Shown here: positions 22,242 through 33,270 of the stretch, one piece after another
Layout of the letters: the number at the start of each line of letters is the position of its first letter
Numbering within the stretch: the first letter of the stretch is position 1
Origin: Zantedeschia hybrid cultivar
Lineage: Eukaryota > Streptophyta > Magnoliopsida > Alismatales > Araceae
Assembly: GCA_030544215.1 (NCBI GenBank)
Contig: JARZZO010000003.1
Span: 22,825,879 to 22,889,878, forward strand
Length of the DNA stretch: 64,000 nucleotides
Direction of reading: 5' to 3'
Position numbers and translations under genes: made by a program
Notes under the pieces: model-generated
Told to the model about the DNA's origin: nothing
What the model saw: the letters and a program-made list of their open reading frames with translations, nothing else
Databases searched by the model: none

Positions 22242-23941
22242 TGATAAGTTGATATTTTGATCATTTAAGGATAGTCACACGCATCATACTCGCATTTTTA
22301 TCTGAAAAATAGCATGAAATGATAGATAATTTTGTACCAATTCTAAGGTAGCGATTTCGTCAAATTCCGACTTAAAAACATTGTCATTTAATGTGAATCA
22401 AGGAGTATAGTGCATTTGCAGTTTTTCAGCAAAACCGGGATATTAAATAAATTCATAAATGTGATATTCAAGATAAATGCCTAACTAACATTTATTTTTA
22501 TGACAACAGGATATGACGGCAAGGTGGCGCAATGGTTAAACCCTTGGAAACTTGTGGGGAGGCCAGGAGTTCGAATCTCAGCATAAACATGTGTTATTTT
22601 TGGTAAAATGAGATAAAACAGGGGCAAAGAAGACACAAGAATATAAGCGTTGCCCTAATTCTTACCCTAAGAGAGGCCAGCCGCCACCCCTTCCCTCCTT
22701 TCTTTATTTTGAAAATTCTCTTTCCCCCTTTAAAGGGAGCTCTCCCCCACGCAGGGGGTCTCTCTCCTCTTTGCTCTTCTCTCTGTTGCAGCTTCTCTCT
22801 CCCCCTTACTTTTCTCTGTGCCCCACACGCTCTCTCTCTTCGCCGCATTCCACTCTCCCTTTTCTCTGTGTTTCTCTCTCTCTCTCTACTTTTTCCACTT
22901 TCTCTCTCATGCATCCTACATTTTTCTCACCCACTTTTTCCCCTTCTCTCTCTCACTTTTTATCCCTCTCTGTACGTCTCTCTCTCTCCCTGCTCCATCT
23001 TCCTGTCTCTCTCTTTCCTCTTTGCTCTCTTCAACGCCAGCCGCCCGCCATGAGCTAAAAGTCAGCGCCACGCGGCGTGACGAGAGGATTTGCCCAAGCG
23101 AACCTCGTCGTTCGAACCCCTGCGTGGGAAGCCTGCACCGCGCGGCCAGCCGCGCGTCTGCCAGCTGCCGCGCCTCGCTAGCCGAGCCACCACGCGACGC
23201 CCCACGGGCGCTTCCCGCCAGGGCCACCGCCGCCGGGCACCACGCGACAGAGCCGTGTAGTTCGCAGGCATGAGCATCGTTGCCCGTGCCCCAGTGTGAA
23301 GGTGTGCTTCGCCTCGCTAGTTGCCACGCGCCACCGCGCGCCGCCGCCGTACGACGCTCGCGCGAGCCATGCGCTCTGCCCTCGTCAACCATGCCGTACG
23401 GGGCCCGCCTTCGTCTACTGCGCCCACCTCGGTCCCACACGTTAGGGCACGGTCTAAAGCGCCCCTCCTATCCAGTGCCCTCTTAGGATCCTGCCCTGCT
23501 ACCACTGTTCTACTATTGTATTTGTTTACTTTTTTTTTTTTTTTGTTATTCCAGTTATTTAGTTAACTAATTAGGGTTAATGCTTGTCACAAATTATCTT
23601 TTAAGGATATTAACATTTAGGGTTCTGTAACATTATCTCTGCTTTTAGATGATTAATGTCATTTTTAGTGTATAAATAGTTAAATAGTGGTGCTCCTATT
23701 AGATTTGATGTCTTAGGTATTTTAGTTAATTGAGTCATTGTTTAATTAGGTGATTAATTCATTAATTCAAATCTTGACATGTTTTAAATAATCAAAATCC
23801 AAAGTTTTCAAAGGTTATAAATTTAATTCCCTGTGGATTCGACTCGGACTCACCATTGGTATTGCTAAAAATTCAATTAAATGAGCCGAATAAAAGATGA
23901 TTGTTAGCATTGATTTTTAACGACATAATCTTTAGCTATCA
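22242..23941 (+). mobile_element. Athila-like 3' LTR
   Basis: Begins TGATAAGTTG immediately after the PPT and ends TTTAGCTATCA at 23941, 1700 bp. The left portion (GATAGATAATT, CGACTTAAAAACAT, GTGCATTTGCAGTTTTTC) and right portion (CCCTGTGGATTCGACTCGGACTCACC, ending in TTTAACGAC) match the other Athila-like LTRs. The middle has diverged: a different CT-rich tract (22725-23030) and a G/C-rich block (23040-23480). ATCCC follows at 23942-23946, but the matching left copy is not visible. Confidence 0.82.
22525..22577 (+). promoter_or_regulatory. tRNA-like Pol III A/B-box pair inside the Athila-like LTR
   Basis: TGGCGCAATGG (22525-22535) resembles a Pol III A box and GAGTTCGAATC (22567-22577) a B box, 31 bases apart, as in tRNA genes. 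A tRNA cloverleaf is not evident. In the other three LTRs the matching stretch reads GCAGTGCAGCTGG ... GGATTTCAAC, so the boxes are kept or gained only here. Confidence 0.45.
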
Positions 23942-25735
23942 ATCCCATTCGCAATGGAAGAACAAACAAAAATGGGATCCCAAAACCCAGTTCGGGCTCC
24001 GATTCATGCAACAATACGATCTAATAAGATAACATATTTTTATCTTGCACAAAACACGTTGTTCTACAAAAATCGATGCCGAACTCCTTGAAGTGTAGAG
24101 CCGCACAAGCGTACGACCTCTAGAGTTAAACCCATACAGAACCTTCGTAGAAACAATACCCTTCTCCTCCAACCGCACAACGCCTTGGATGTCCCACCTT
24201 AAGATCCCACTCCTAGATGGGAGAGATAAAGAGAGAGCTCGAGGTGCGTTGGAGAGAAAGGGGTTTTAAGGGGATGGTTTATACGGCTGATTGAACCGCC
24301 TCATTCCTCCCAACCTTAGAGCATCACCTTTATATATATATATATATATCATTTGCCTATTTGTTAAACAAGCCTAATAATACATATATTATATATATGC
24401 CCTTAGTATTATTGTACATATACTTTTAAGTCATTTATTGATTCTTTTCCCAAAAGGATCTTAGGCTTTACTATATTTGTTCATACAATAATACCCCATT
24501 CTGCGAGAATCAATTGTGTATGATCCCCTATACCCATAATCACTCCGGTTTTAAGATCCATCAACTTCTAATCTAATTAGAAGTAAATTAAATTGATTAT
24601 TCTCAATAACTGTTTAATTTAATCCGGACCTATGATCATATTGGGCCAAACAAATCTGCATAATCCCAGAGGACGTCGGGTTCAACTCCATCCTGTCTGG
24701 TACATGTTGAACTTCAGATGCCGCATCACTATAATCCCTCGCTCATTCTATGTGTCTGATATGATCGTATGGTATGGTTATTGTCAAACCATTAGAGATC
24801 GCGTCGTCTGACCATGACCTCCTTAATAACTTCAAGTTTGTTCCAAACGTACCGAAACTACCCTTGCCCGGGGTTTAGTGGAGCGTCCATGTCATGACCC
24901 ATTAACTGTCCGATATATACCTGACAGTGTGCGATCCCCTTCTTGAACATTAACGGTCTTCGCATGTATTCCGTTTTGACTAATAATTTGGTGTTTCATG
25001 ACTTATGGATAAAGTCACTTAACCAAAAATCAAATCATACCTGTCCTCACCAAGACCTAATTAATGTCTCAAGTCAAAAGATCAATGACACTACTGAGAC
25101 AAATGAATCTTCAGTTGACATTACGTATAATTAACCATCTGAAGATCCATCAGCGGATCAGTTCAGTGGACATCCTCCCAGGATGAACACCCACACCTAT
25201 ATGCTGGTGCTCCGTACCTGTGACCGAAAGATCGATCATATACACATCATGTGTGTCGATTTACGAGTAATCAACGTCCCAGAGTGATTATTCTCCAATC
25301 GGAAACAGTTTAAGGTATGTGTCCATGTATATCCAAACCCACATTTGAGATCCCATCTCGAATTGACTTTACAACTACATATCATAGGGACAACGTAAAG
25401 CAATTCACAAATTACAAATTTACACTCTAGTTACCACTTTATTATGTCGAACAAGATTGTACATCATATTGGGCCTACCCGGCCAAGAATTGGTCCGTAG
25501 CACACTCAAATACTAGCATATAATTCTTTATTCGTGCAATGCTCCCGAGTCGACTCAAGGTATGGTGTACTGTCAAACCCTAACCAGTCGACTAACTTGG
25601 TTTAGATGCTGCTATATAATTTCAGTAAACTCCTTTCCCGATATTATGTCTGCCCTGGTCAGGGACTTCCATACATCAATCTTAGAGCATTTTCTCTTTA
25701 AATACAGAGAGCAAAGGATCTCATATTTGTAGGCG
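23942..25735 (-). mobile_element. SIRE/Maximus-like copia LTR fragment
   Basis: Inverse-orientation relative of the LTR at 36490-38038. On the minus strand the shared blocks are GAAGTCCCTG.CCAGGGC, AATATCGGGAAAGGAGTTT, GGTTAGGGTTTGACA and GAGTCGACTCGGGAGCATTG (25735-25540). A (TA)n tract at 24330-24350 sits in the TATA position, and the fragment ends in GCGAATGGGAT next to the Athila-like LTR. Both LTR ends are missing. Non-coding. Confidence 0.65.
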
Positions 25736-25803
25736 CCGGAAATGACCCCGCGTTCAACTGGTGAGCGGAGACCGACCTCCGTGGCTACGATTCCAAAATT
25801 AGG
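25736..25803 (-). other. Tat PBS and leader remnant
   Basis: Minus strand reads TTTTGGAATCGTAGCCACGG then AGGTCGGTCTCCGC. It aligns with the PBS and following leader of the better copy at 31900-31942 (TTTTTGGCGATC, then ACGGTGGGACTTGGTCTCGCC). Only about 60 bp of leader remain before the SIRE-like fragment. Confidence 0.5.
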
Positions 25804-27324
25804 ATAAAAATAAAGAACAAATGACTTGATGAACTAAAACACTAAGAACTAAAATAGTGATCGCCAGGGTGTTTTACCTCGACCCAGAGGGACTACCTTG
25901 ATCGCGAATGACACTCCAAGTCCTCCGTGCATAGTGGAATTTGTAGTCCACACTCCATTCTCCTCGGCCGGCCAAGAAGACGGGGCTTCACGCCTTGATT
26001 TCTTGCAAATTAACCATAAATTAAAACACCCATTAGACTCTTAATTAGGATAGCATCCGTTCATTAAGCAAAAGAAATATATCAATTAGAGGTGAGCTTA
26101 CCGAATGTATGGGTAAGAAGGATGAGTGACCAAGTGTTAAGGCCACCCACCTTCCCGCTTTTGATGTTTTGGATCAAAATAAACACCTTAGCAAGGATCT
26201 AAGGTACCTAATCATGAGTGCGTGTGTGTGCAAATGGAATCTAAACATGGACAAAATCCTAGACTGGTGCATGCATGTATGGGATTATGAAGAGAATGAT
26301 AAAAGAAATGAAAGAGGAGAGTAGGGTTCCCTTTTTGACGTTGAAGAGAGTGTTGCATGAGCACAAGATTGACGGTACGTTCTTCCTTCTTAGAGCCTCC
26401 ATAGTTGTTTTCTTCCCACGAGCTCCGAAGAAGAGGTCTAATGCTAGACTTTGAAATCACTATTTTCTCTCTCTTTTGATGTAAAATGGTACCCTCACCC
26501 TAGTGAACTCTCTTCCTCCATTCCCAAGGTGAATGAGAGCTTAAATAGGCAAAGGAGGTCGAGTTAAAACCCAAAGAAGCCCCCATTTTGTGGGCCAATG
26601 GATGAGGATAATGAAGGTTGGATAGAGATCTCTTCAACAAAATCTAAGCCAAAACCAATCAAAAGTTGACACCTAAGCCCAAAATCACCTTCGTCTTAAT
26701 CCATTAGGGTGAGAAAATGCGGAAGATATAGTCAAAAACCTAAGAGAAAGGCGTAAAAAGGATTTAGATAATCACGAAAACCAGACCATCAAACGGCCAA
26801 AGAGGTGGCCTTCTAAAGTATTAGACGGCCAGCAGCCTGGCCGTCTGACCATAGACGGCCAGGAAGGTGGCCGTCTGAAAGATGGTCAGACGGCCAGCTC
26901 CCTAGCCGTCTGAATGATCAGACGCCCAACTGTCTGGCCGTCTGACCATCAGACGGCTAAGAAGGTGGCCGTCTGAAAGGTGGTTAGATAGCCAGCTCTC
27001 TGGCCATATGACCATCAGACGGCCACGAGTCTGGCTGTCTGATGGATCAAATGGCCAGCACTCTGGCCACCTAATGGACTTGACAAAAGTTAAATTTTTT
27101 TAAAAATGAATATTTTTAAAATCCGAATGTATTAAAAATAAAATAAATTTTTTTTTGAAATCATGTACTTTTTTTTTGAAAAATGAACGTTTTGCGACAA
27201 AACTTTTTGACAAAAAGAAATTAAATTTCAAGGTGTCCAAATGAGAGGGAAAAGATCAACACAAAGGCCCGTTAACACAATAAAGCTCAAATCGGTCTAT
27301 GGAATGGGCCAAAAATGGGTGTCT
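25804..27324 (-). mobile_element. Tat LTR-C
   Basis: Starts TGTAGACACCC at 27324 (minus) directly after GGGGCAGC and 3' non-coding DNA resembling the 17.4-17.7 kb region. Ends near 25803 just before the PBS remnant. About 1.52 kb. It carries an A/T-rich stretch (27090-27200), a GACGGCCAG palindrome array (26788-27075), a CTATTTAAGC TATA-like word (about 26543) and no coding frame. Confidence 0.65.
26788..27075. repeat. Palindromic minisatellite CAGACGGCCAG/CTGGCCGTCTGA, array 1
   Basis: About eight to nine units of roughly 34 bp, each an imperfect palindrome of the form CAGACGGCCAG, 3-6 bases, CTGGCCGTCTGA, with short AT-rich links. Arms decay towards the right end (AGATAGCCAG, AAATGGCCAG). 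Confidence 0.92.
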
Positions 27325-28651
27325 ACAGCTGCCCCTCCGTGGCATCCTCTTTGCAGGGGAGCACGGCGAACTGATAAGTGGATGATATGAACACTACACC
27401 TTATTTTGGACCACTCCACCCGAGGTGGAACCTGCTAAAGTCTGACAACAATGACAATGCAAGCTAAGAATGATGAAGGGAAAGAGTTGTGTACCTATAA
27501 ACAACAACCCAGGAGGTCCTTTGGCAATTACCGCGAGTCTCCGACACAATATGGGATGCCTGTCCGGTCGAAGGAGTTTAAGGGATGACAATCAAAGGCG
27601 TGGAAGGTGTATTCCAAGACTTAATCAAAACATTGCGCAGACGATAAAAGATTCCAACATTGGATGATTAAAATACAGGGCGACAGGGCCCTACTCTCCT
27701 CTGGAATGATGTACTAAAAGAATGGATGATGCGTGCCGGGTTTAAAATAAAAAACCTATCTAATGCAAGACACTGGAGGATTTATTCTAAGCTGTTCAAA
27801 TAACTTAAACCTCATAAATCCATCATCATTTTTGTTAAAGGGGAACACCAGATTTATGTGCCTTAAGTTATTAGCCTCCAATTTTTCTAAACTAATGCAG
27901 ACTCTTCAATCTTCTTCTTCCTGCGAAATCAGATGTTAGAATCATTATATAAGCAATAAAGTAAGAAGCACACTTTTTTCTAATTTTTTATATTTTTTCT
28001 TTTTTTTTTACAATTTTTCTGAAATATTTTGTCAGAAGGCCAAACTGGTGGCCGTCTGATGCATCAGAAGGCTATATATCTGGCCGTGTGATGGTTCCAT
28101 CAGAAGGCCAGACTGGTGGCCATCTGAAGCATCAGAAGGCCATCTATTTGGCAGTCTGATGGTTCTATCAGAAGGCCAAACTAGTGGCCGTCTGAAGCAT
28201 CAGAAGGCCATCTATCTGGCCGTCTGATGGTTCTATCAGAAGGCCAGACTGACCGTCTGAAGCATCAGAAGGCCAAAGCTACCTTTGGGCTTCATGCTTC
28301 GCACGCCTGACGTTTTGACCGAGATCGAGGGTCATCTTAGCAACCGTGTGGCTCGTGGCCAGGTATGCCCCTAATGATGATGTTGGATGCAGGGGTATGC
28401 CCCTGATGATGATGTTGTATGACTTTTGTGATTGCCACTGAACTTGCTTTTCTTCATTGCATGTTTCTACACAATACCACTTGAGAAAGATTGTTATTTT
28501 CATAATTTATTTTAGCCCCTTGCTAAAAATGATGAATACCATTCTAGCCTTGGCGACGAGTCAAGGGGCCTTCTCTTGTTAAACAGACATAAGGAAATAA
28601 AGAAATATGCGGCATGAAATCATGCATATGCAACTTGTATGTAAAAATTTG
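27325..28651 (-). mobile_element. Tat 3' non-coding end joined to truncated gag
   Basis: On the minus strand, from 28651 downwards: TGTAGACACGCAAATTTTTA (LTR-start-like), a hairpin region with CCCCTTGACTCG and GCAAGGGGCTAA (28560-28500) as in the Tat post-pol region, palindrome array 2, then 3' non-coding DNA (GTTCCCCTTTAACAAAAATG near 27840) that runs into LTR-C. The two antisense genes present in copy 1 are absent, so this is a deleted or non-autonomous 3' part. A small duplication of AGGGGCATACC lies at 28345-28415. Confidence 0.55.
28031..28275. repeat. Palindromic minisatellite CAGAAGGCCAnn/tGGCCGTCTGA, array 2
   Basis: About eight palindromic units of roughly 33 bp arranged as a higher-order dimer of about 66 bp: CATCAGAAGGCCAAACTGG then TGGCCGTCTGAAGCATC, alternating with CATCTATCTGGCCGTC. 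Left arms have AAGG where array 1 has ACGG, so the two arrays amplified separately from one ancestral word. Confidence 0.9.
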
Positions 28652-30873
28652 CGTGTCTACAAATGGTTGTCTAGTGGAGGAGGTAACATGCTTAATGGTG
28701 ATGGGTTGCGGTTTGGGTATACAGAGAATGTGGCGTAGTGGTTGTTTAGCGGTGCTTGGTAGATGGCCTGTTGAGTAAATAGAGGAAGAGTCCTCTACCT
28801 TCCACTGCTGCCCTCGATTAGCCTCACGCTGGCTATTCGTCAAGATGGGGGTAATTTGATTCTGATGTTGATGCTCCGGTAGTGGATTCTGCATTATACC
28901 CATGTTCGGAGGTGCTGCCGCCTGTGCTGGCGCTCTCTGTTGTTGTTGCTACTGTTGTTGTTGTGGTTGTTGTTGTTGATGCTGGTGTTGTTGTTGAAGT
29001 CTTCTTGCCTTCAAGGCAGATATGTACTTCCTCATCTCCTCCCAATCAATGCCTCCTTGTTCGTTGAGATCATAGATGTAATCTCGAAATTAGAAGCAGG
29101 TATCTATTGTATGTCCAGGTTGCCTATGAAAAGCGCAATACCTGGAAGCATCGACATTCTGGGGCAAGACTATCATTTCCCTGGGCAGGACAAAGACATT
29201 AGCTGCCATCAGGGCCTTAAAAATGTCCAGCAAAGACTCTGGGAGTGCTAGATATGTCGCCCTTTTAGGGCCTGGAGGTTTCCTCTGTTGGTTGTAATCA
29301 TTTGGGGGAGGTACATTATGGTACGCCAACGGTGCGCGCGGCTGGTACTGCTACTGGTTCGGGAGCTGCTGATACTGCTGCTGGTACTATGGTTGCTGAT
29401 ACTACTGCTGCTGAGGTCTATAACCCTACTGGTTTAGTGGTTGCTGATTTTTCACGAACTGGGGCTGATTGTTGTTCTTGGTGCTGATCTGCTCGTAGGA
29501 GAGCGTGCCCTCAGTTGTCGGACCCGTGCTAGGAGTGTTTAGTACGGCAGGCTTCCGAGGTGGAGGTCTGCTAGGTCGGTAAGGATCAAAGACATTGGAG
29601 AAAGTGGCATCTTTGAAGGCGTTTTGACAGTAACACGTCCTCTCATAAAGTTCTGCCATGCTGGTCAAGTTGTTCAAAGCTAGGACCAGCTTGTATTGGG
29701 GGGTGACATTGGAAATCAACATCTTGACTTGTTCAGATTCGGACATATAATCCTTAATCTTCTCCACCATGCTCCTCCATCTATCAGCAAATGTGATGAA
29801 GTCCTTATCGGGCTTCATTTTCTCAGCAACCAGATTAATGATGGACAGAGACGGTGCGACTCTGTCCTGGTATCATTGAATAAATTTTCTCGATACGATA
29901 CCGTAATCTTCCACCTCTAACGGTTCCAATGAGAAGAACCACTCGAGGGCTGGTCCCTCTAACGACTTCCTGAATAGGAATGCCAACGACCTCTTGTCGT
30001 TCTGCCAGAAGGGTGATTCGTACATGAACTCTTTCAAGTGAGTGAAGGGATTACCAGTGCCGTTGTATTTCCTATACACTGGCATTTCCGAGGGCGGCAA
30101 ATGAAACACAGGCAGACTAGGAAGACTGATCTCAAGCGCAGCCTTAACTCCCATCATCTTCTGAAAATTGTTGAACTGTTCATCCATATGCTCCATCTTC
30201 GCGAGCAGAGCTTCAGTTGTTGGATCAGCCTGGGGAGGAGGTGGTGGTGGTACATGATAGGCCTGCTGCCTAGAGTATGTAGGGCAAGGGGGACAATAGG
30301 GTTGAGGTCCGGCAACGCTTCCACCATGCCCGAGGGCATTTTGATAAGTTGGCATGGGCGGTCTAGCCGGTTGCCTTGAGGAGGACAGTTGTGGCCCAAC
30401 TGGCCGAGAAGTTGAAACTTGAAGGCCTTCCATGGCCTGATGAATAAAGGAAGTATGGTGGGGAAGAGGTTGAGGAATGACAGGGGGAACCACAGGATTC
30501 GGTTCAATTGACTGCACGGGCGTCTTCCCCTTTAAGATGGATTGGATTGCCTCGAGCTATTGAGGATCCAGGTGGGAGGCCAAAACTCCTAGAGCATTGA
30601 CTAGATCGGAGGATTGGAAGATGAGGGTTCATTCGGGTTCATGGCTCTCTCAAAGATAGGATTAGACACCGCATGCACATGCAGAGGAAGATCAATGCCA
30701 GAATTATGTTGATCATGAGCAAAAGGAGGGATTTAGGGGTTTCCCTCATGTTGAAATGAATAAGAATGGAGATCACGGGGGGCATTAGCATCTCCCCCAT
30801 TCTCATAGTGATAATCAGATTCAAGAGGGGCATTAGCATCTCCCTCGTAGTTAACTAGAGCATCTGAAGCCAT
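28652..30873 (-). pseudogene. Tat-type gag remnant (copy A)
   Basis: Structural capsid polyprotein of a Tat element. The start used is MASDALVNYEGD at 30873, with an internal GDANAP duplication. One frame change lies between about 30740 and 30520; from 30517 down to about 28655 a single frame is kept, interrupted by stops. Order: Pro-rich N-terminal part, coiled segment MEHMDEQFNNFQKMM (about 30180), capsid core (VYRKYNGTGNPFTHLKEFM, LEGPALEWFFSL; about 30080-29925), DFITFADRWRSM (about 29800), a nucleocapsid-like motif YCAFHRQPGHTIDTCF (about 29140), YIYDLNEQGGIDWEEMRKYI and a Gln-rich run (28996-28938). Stops such as KFIQ*YQD, CF*FRD and QQQ*QQ look like Trp or Gln codons hit by C-to-T or G-to-A change. 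Truncated at 28651. Confidence 0.82.
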
Positions 30874-31945
30874 GCTCAAATCTCTGCATGATCGAAGCAA
30901 CATGGTATTAGATTTTTCAACAAAGATTTGCGGATAAGTTGTACAGAAATTAGGCAAACAAGTGGATGTTTAACATTGTTTTAGGATTCCTTGTTGGATT
31001 ATTTGGATTATGTTAACCACAAATGCACTCAACGGGTAGGATCCTAGTTTCAATTCAATTTACACCGTTATATTCTAAGGCTTTTTCTCACAACGACATG
31101 AAAATCTAACCAGGACCTCAATTGGTACAACCAGCCTGATGAACAAGGAGGAATACCTTGATTTTGGAGACTTACGGTGGTCTTTAACGTCAACCACTCT
31201 AGTCTGATCAAGGGAACGACCCAATCAGAGAGAGGTGAAGACGTCAAGAAAAGTATTCCTATGAGAAGGGGGGGGGGGGGGGGGGGGTAGCCCAAGTGCG
31301 TATGACTTATGGCCGGGATGGCCTCTAATGCTTAATATGTAATGAGTAATAACAATCAAATCAGAAATCCAAGGACTGGAGAACAAAACAAGGATCTGCC
31401 TGAATCGCGTCGCTGTTCCTCGACGCTATTCAAAATAGAACTTTATTATGGTCGCAGAACCTCAGGCAGCAGACAGCATGAAATTTTTCTTGAAAGGCGT
31501 CGTGTTCTGGTGACGTGGTTAGGAAATGCATCGCTATTCCAAGACGCTTTTCAAAGCACAGAATCAACAATTAAGAAGGAATTTTTGGGTCAATTCCCCC
31601 TCAAACTAACAGGATAAAGTGGTAAATAATCGGCTCATGCGAATCTTTTTATTTTAATTTTTAACAGGATGATTTATCATATAAACAACTAAAACATTCA
31701 ATCAACCACATATTCTTCTTATCACATTCACAAATCTTCAATCAATCAAACGGGGAGGGCAAGATCTTGCCGCAAGGGTGTGCAACGTGGTGCACATGGG
31801 AATAACAGTTAAACTAAAAACTCACCGATCGGTGAGGGCGTGTCCGAGGGACACAAGTGGTGCCCCATGGGTGCCCGATTGATAAAAGCAAGAACAAAGA
31901 TTTAAAAGATGGCGAGACCAAGTCCCACCGTGATCGCCAAAAAGC
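30874..31945 (-). other. Tat leader with PBS
   Basis: Untranslated leader between LTR-A and gag. Immediately after the LTR the minus strand reads GCTTTTTGGCGATCACGGTG followed by GGACTTGG (31945-31918), the Tat-style PBS position. Further on are three GCGTCG/CGACGC palindromes (31404, 31491, 31530) and a run of 20 G (31268-31287, plus strand). No convincing frame. Confidence 0.65.
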
Positions 31946-32684
31946 TGTGAGTGCTCAAATTTGGTGTGTGATTATCATGAAAATTTGTTGATTATGTGAC
32001 AAATAAAAACTATTAAAAACTATGTGATCGCCAGAAACTTTTAACTAAAAAGTTTCAAAAGACAAAGATTGATCACTTACCTGTTTCAGACGTGGGAGAT
32101 ATTGAAGTTCTTGATTCTTTCTCTTCAGTAGGCTGAAGAAAAAGAGAGCTTCTAACTTTGTTCTTGCTTTGAATGCTGATCGGGCTTTGAGGATCATTCA
32201 GATTTTTTTGTTGATTCCTTCCTTTTGATATTCTTCATACCTTGCAAGGAATAAAATAAAAAAGAAAGAACTAATAAGAACTAAATAGAGGTAGTATCTA
32301 TTCTAATGATAATTCTAATCATGCAACTCAAACAGGATGAACTCACTTGTTTTGTGGTCTTTGAAACCCCTTAACAGGTGGGTTGAAGAAATATGGTAGT
32401 GTTGTGTGTGTAGCATGAAGTGATGATTATGTAGAATTATGATGCTAATATGATTATGAAAACAATAAGAATATGAGCAGAGATTAATTAAAAAAAACTA
32501 AGTTGGATGGCCCCTGAAAAGCCTTGGTTCTTGAATGATCTTGAAGGATGAAGAAAGGACGAAAAGAGGATGAAGCTTGCTTCAAGACTTCTGGAAGTAG
32601 CCGTGCAGCGCCTCAATTACTCCTTCAGCGTTTGGACGTCGTCTCTCTTTTAAATTCTTACCTTTTTCTTCTTCATAAACTTGT

Positions 32685-32693
32685 GTATTTATA
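32685..32693 (-). promoter_or_regulatory. TATA box of Tat LTR-A
   Basis: TATAAATAC on the minus strand, between the palindrome cluster (33015-32800) and the CT/GA-rich leader side of the LTR. Position and word match those of the other Tat LTR copies. Confidence 0.55.
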
Positions 32694-32799
32694 GACTTAA
32701 GTTCGTGCGTCCGCGGTTACTTACAGATCAACATGAAAGAGTTTGGAGTCAATCCAACCAAGATATAGATAAACACAGCTTAATTCATCTATAATTACC

Positions 32800-33015
32800 T
32801 AAAACGCATCGCCCAAGGGAGATGTCTTTTAACTTAATTAAGGTAAGGATAAACTCGGGAAAAAAAAACAGAAACACTTTAGGAAACCTAAATGGCGTCG
32901 TGCAAGGCAGACGTCTTTTAGTCTATTAATAAATTAATTAAAATTCAAATTACTAATCAAGATAAGAAATAAAACCCTAAATGGCATCTTTACATGTCGA
33001 CGTCTTTTAGAAGTT
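32800..33015. repeat. GACGTC/GGCGTC hairpin cluster in LTR-A
   Basis: Three imperfect inverted repeats about 85 bp apart on the plus strand: ACGCATCGCCC ... GATGTCTTTT (32802), AATGGCGTCG ... AGACGTCTTTTAG (32892) and AATGGCATC ... CGACGTCTTTTAG (32978). Confidence 0.7.
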
Positions 33016-33270
33016 TTCATATTTGATTAAAAATCTAAATTAAAATGACTTTCATTAATAAACTTAAATTATGCCTGTCTAACCCGATATCATTTAGATA
33101 ATTATTCTAGAAAAATTATAAAAATTAAGTAATGATTAAATATCAGAGCATTTTGAGGCATTATTATATGACATGAAATTTATTCAAAATAATGTTAAAA
33201 TTAGCATGTCTACAGAGGGGTCAAGGAATAATCTATTCAATGCTATGTACAGATCCCTCAGATCAAACCA

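Larger units (their letters stand above)
31946..33214 (-). mobile_element. Tat LTR-A
   Basis: Minus strand TGTAGACATGC at 33214 to GAGCACTCACA at 31946, 1269 bp, followed by the PBS. This is the best-delimited Tat LTR here. It holds the palindrome cluster 33015-32800, a TATAAATAC box (32693-32685) and GGCGATCAC near its end (about 32030). To its left in element order lies a truncated gag-protease unit, so it appears to be shared by two partial elements. Confidence 0.8.

Noticed and set aside
22525..22590. A tRNA gene
   Set aside because: A- and B-box words fit, but no acceptor stem or cloverleaf can be drawn.
22594..23566. Frames of 70-174 codons on both strands in the Athila-like 3' LTR
   Set aside because: Compositional, Ser/Leu or Arg-rich, with no match to the frames of sister LTRs.
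26788..27075. CRISPR-like regular repeats
   Set aside because: Units are palindromic minisatellites without unique spacers, in a plant retrotransposon LTR.
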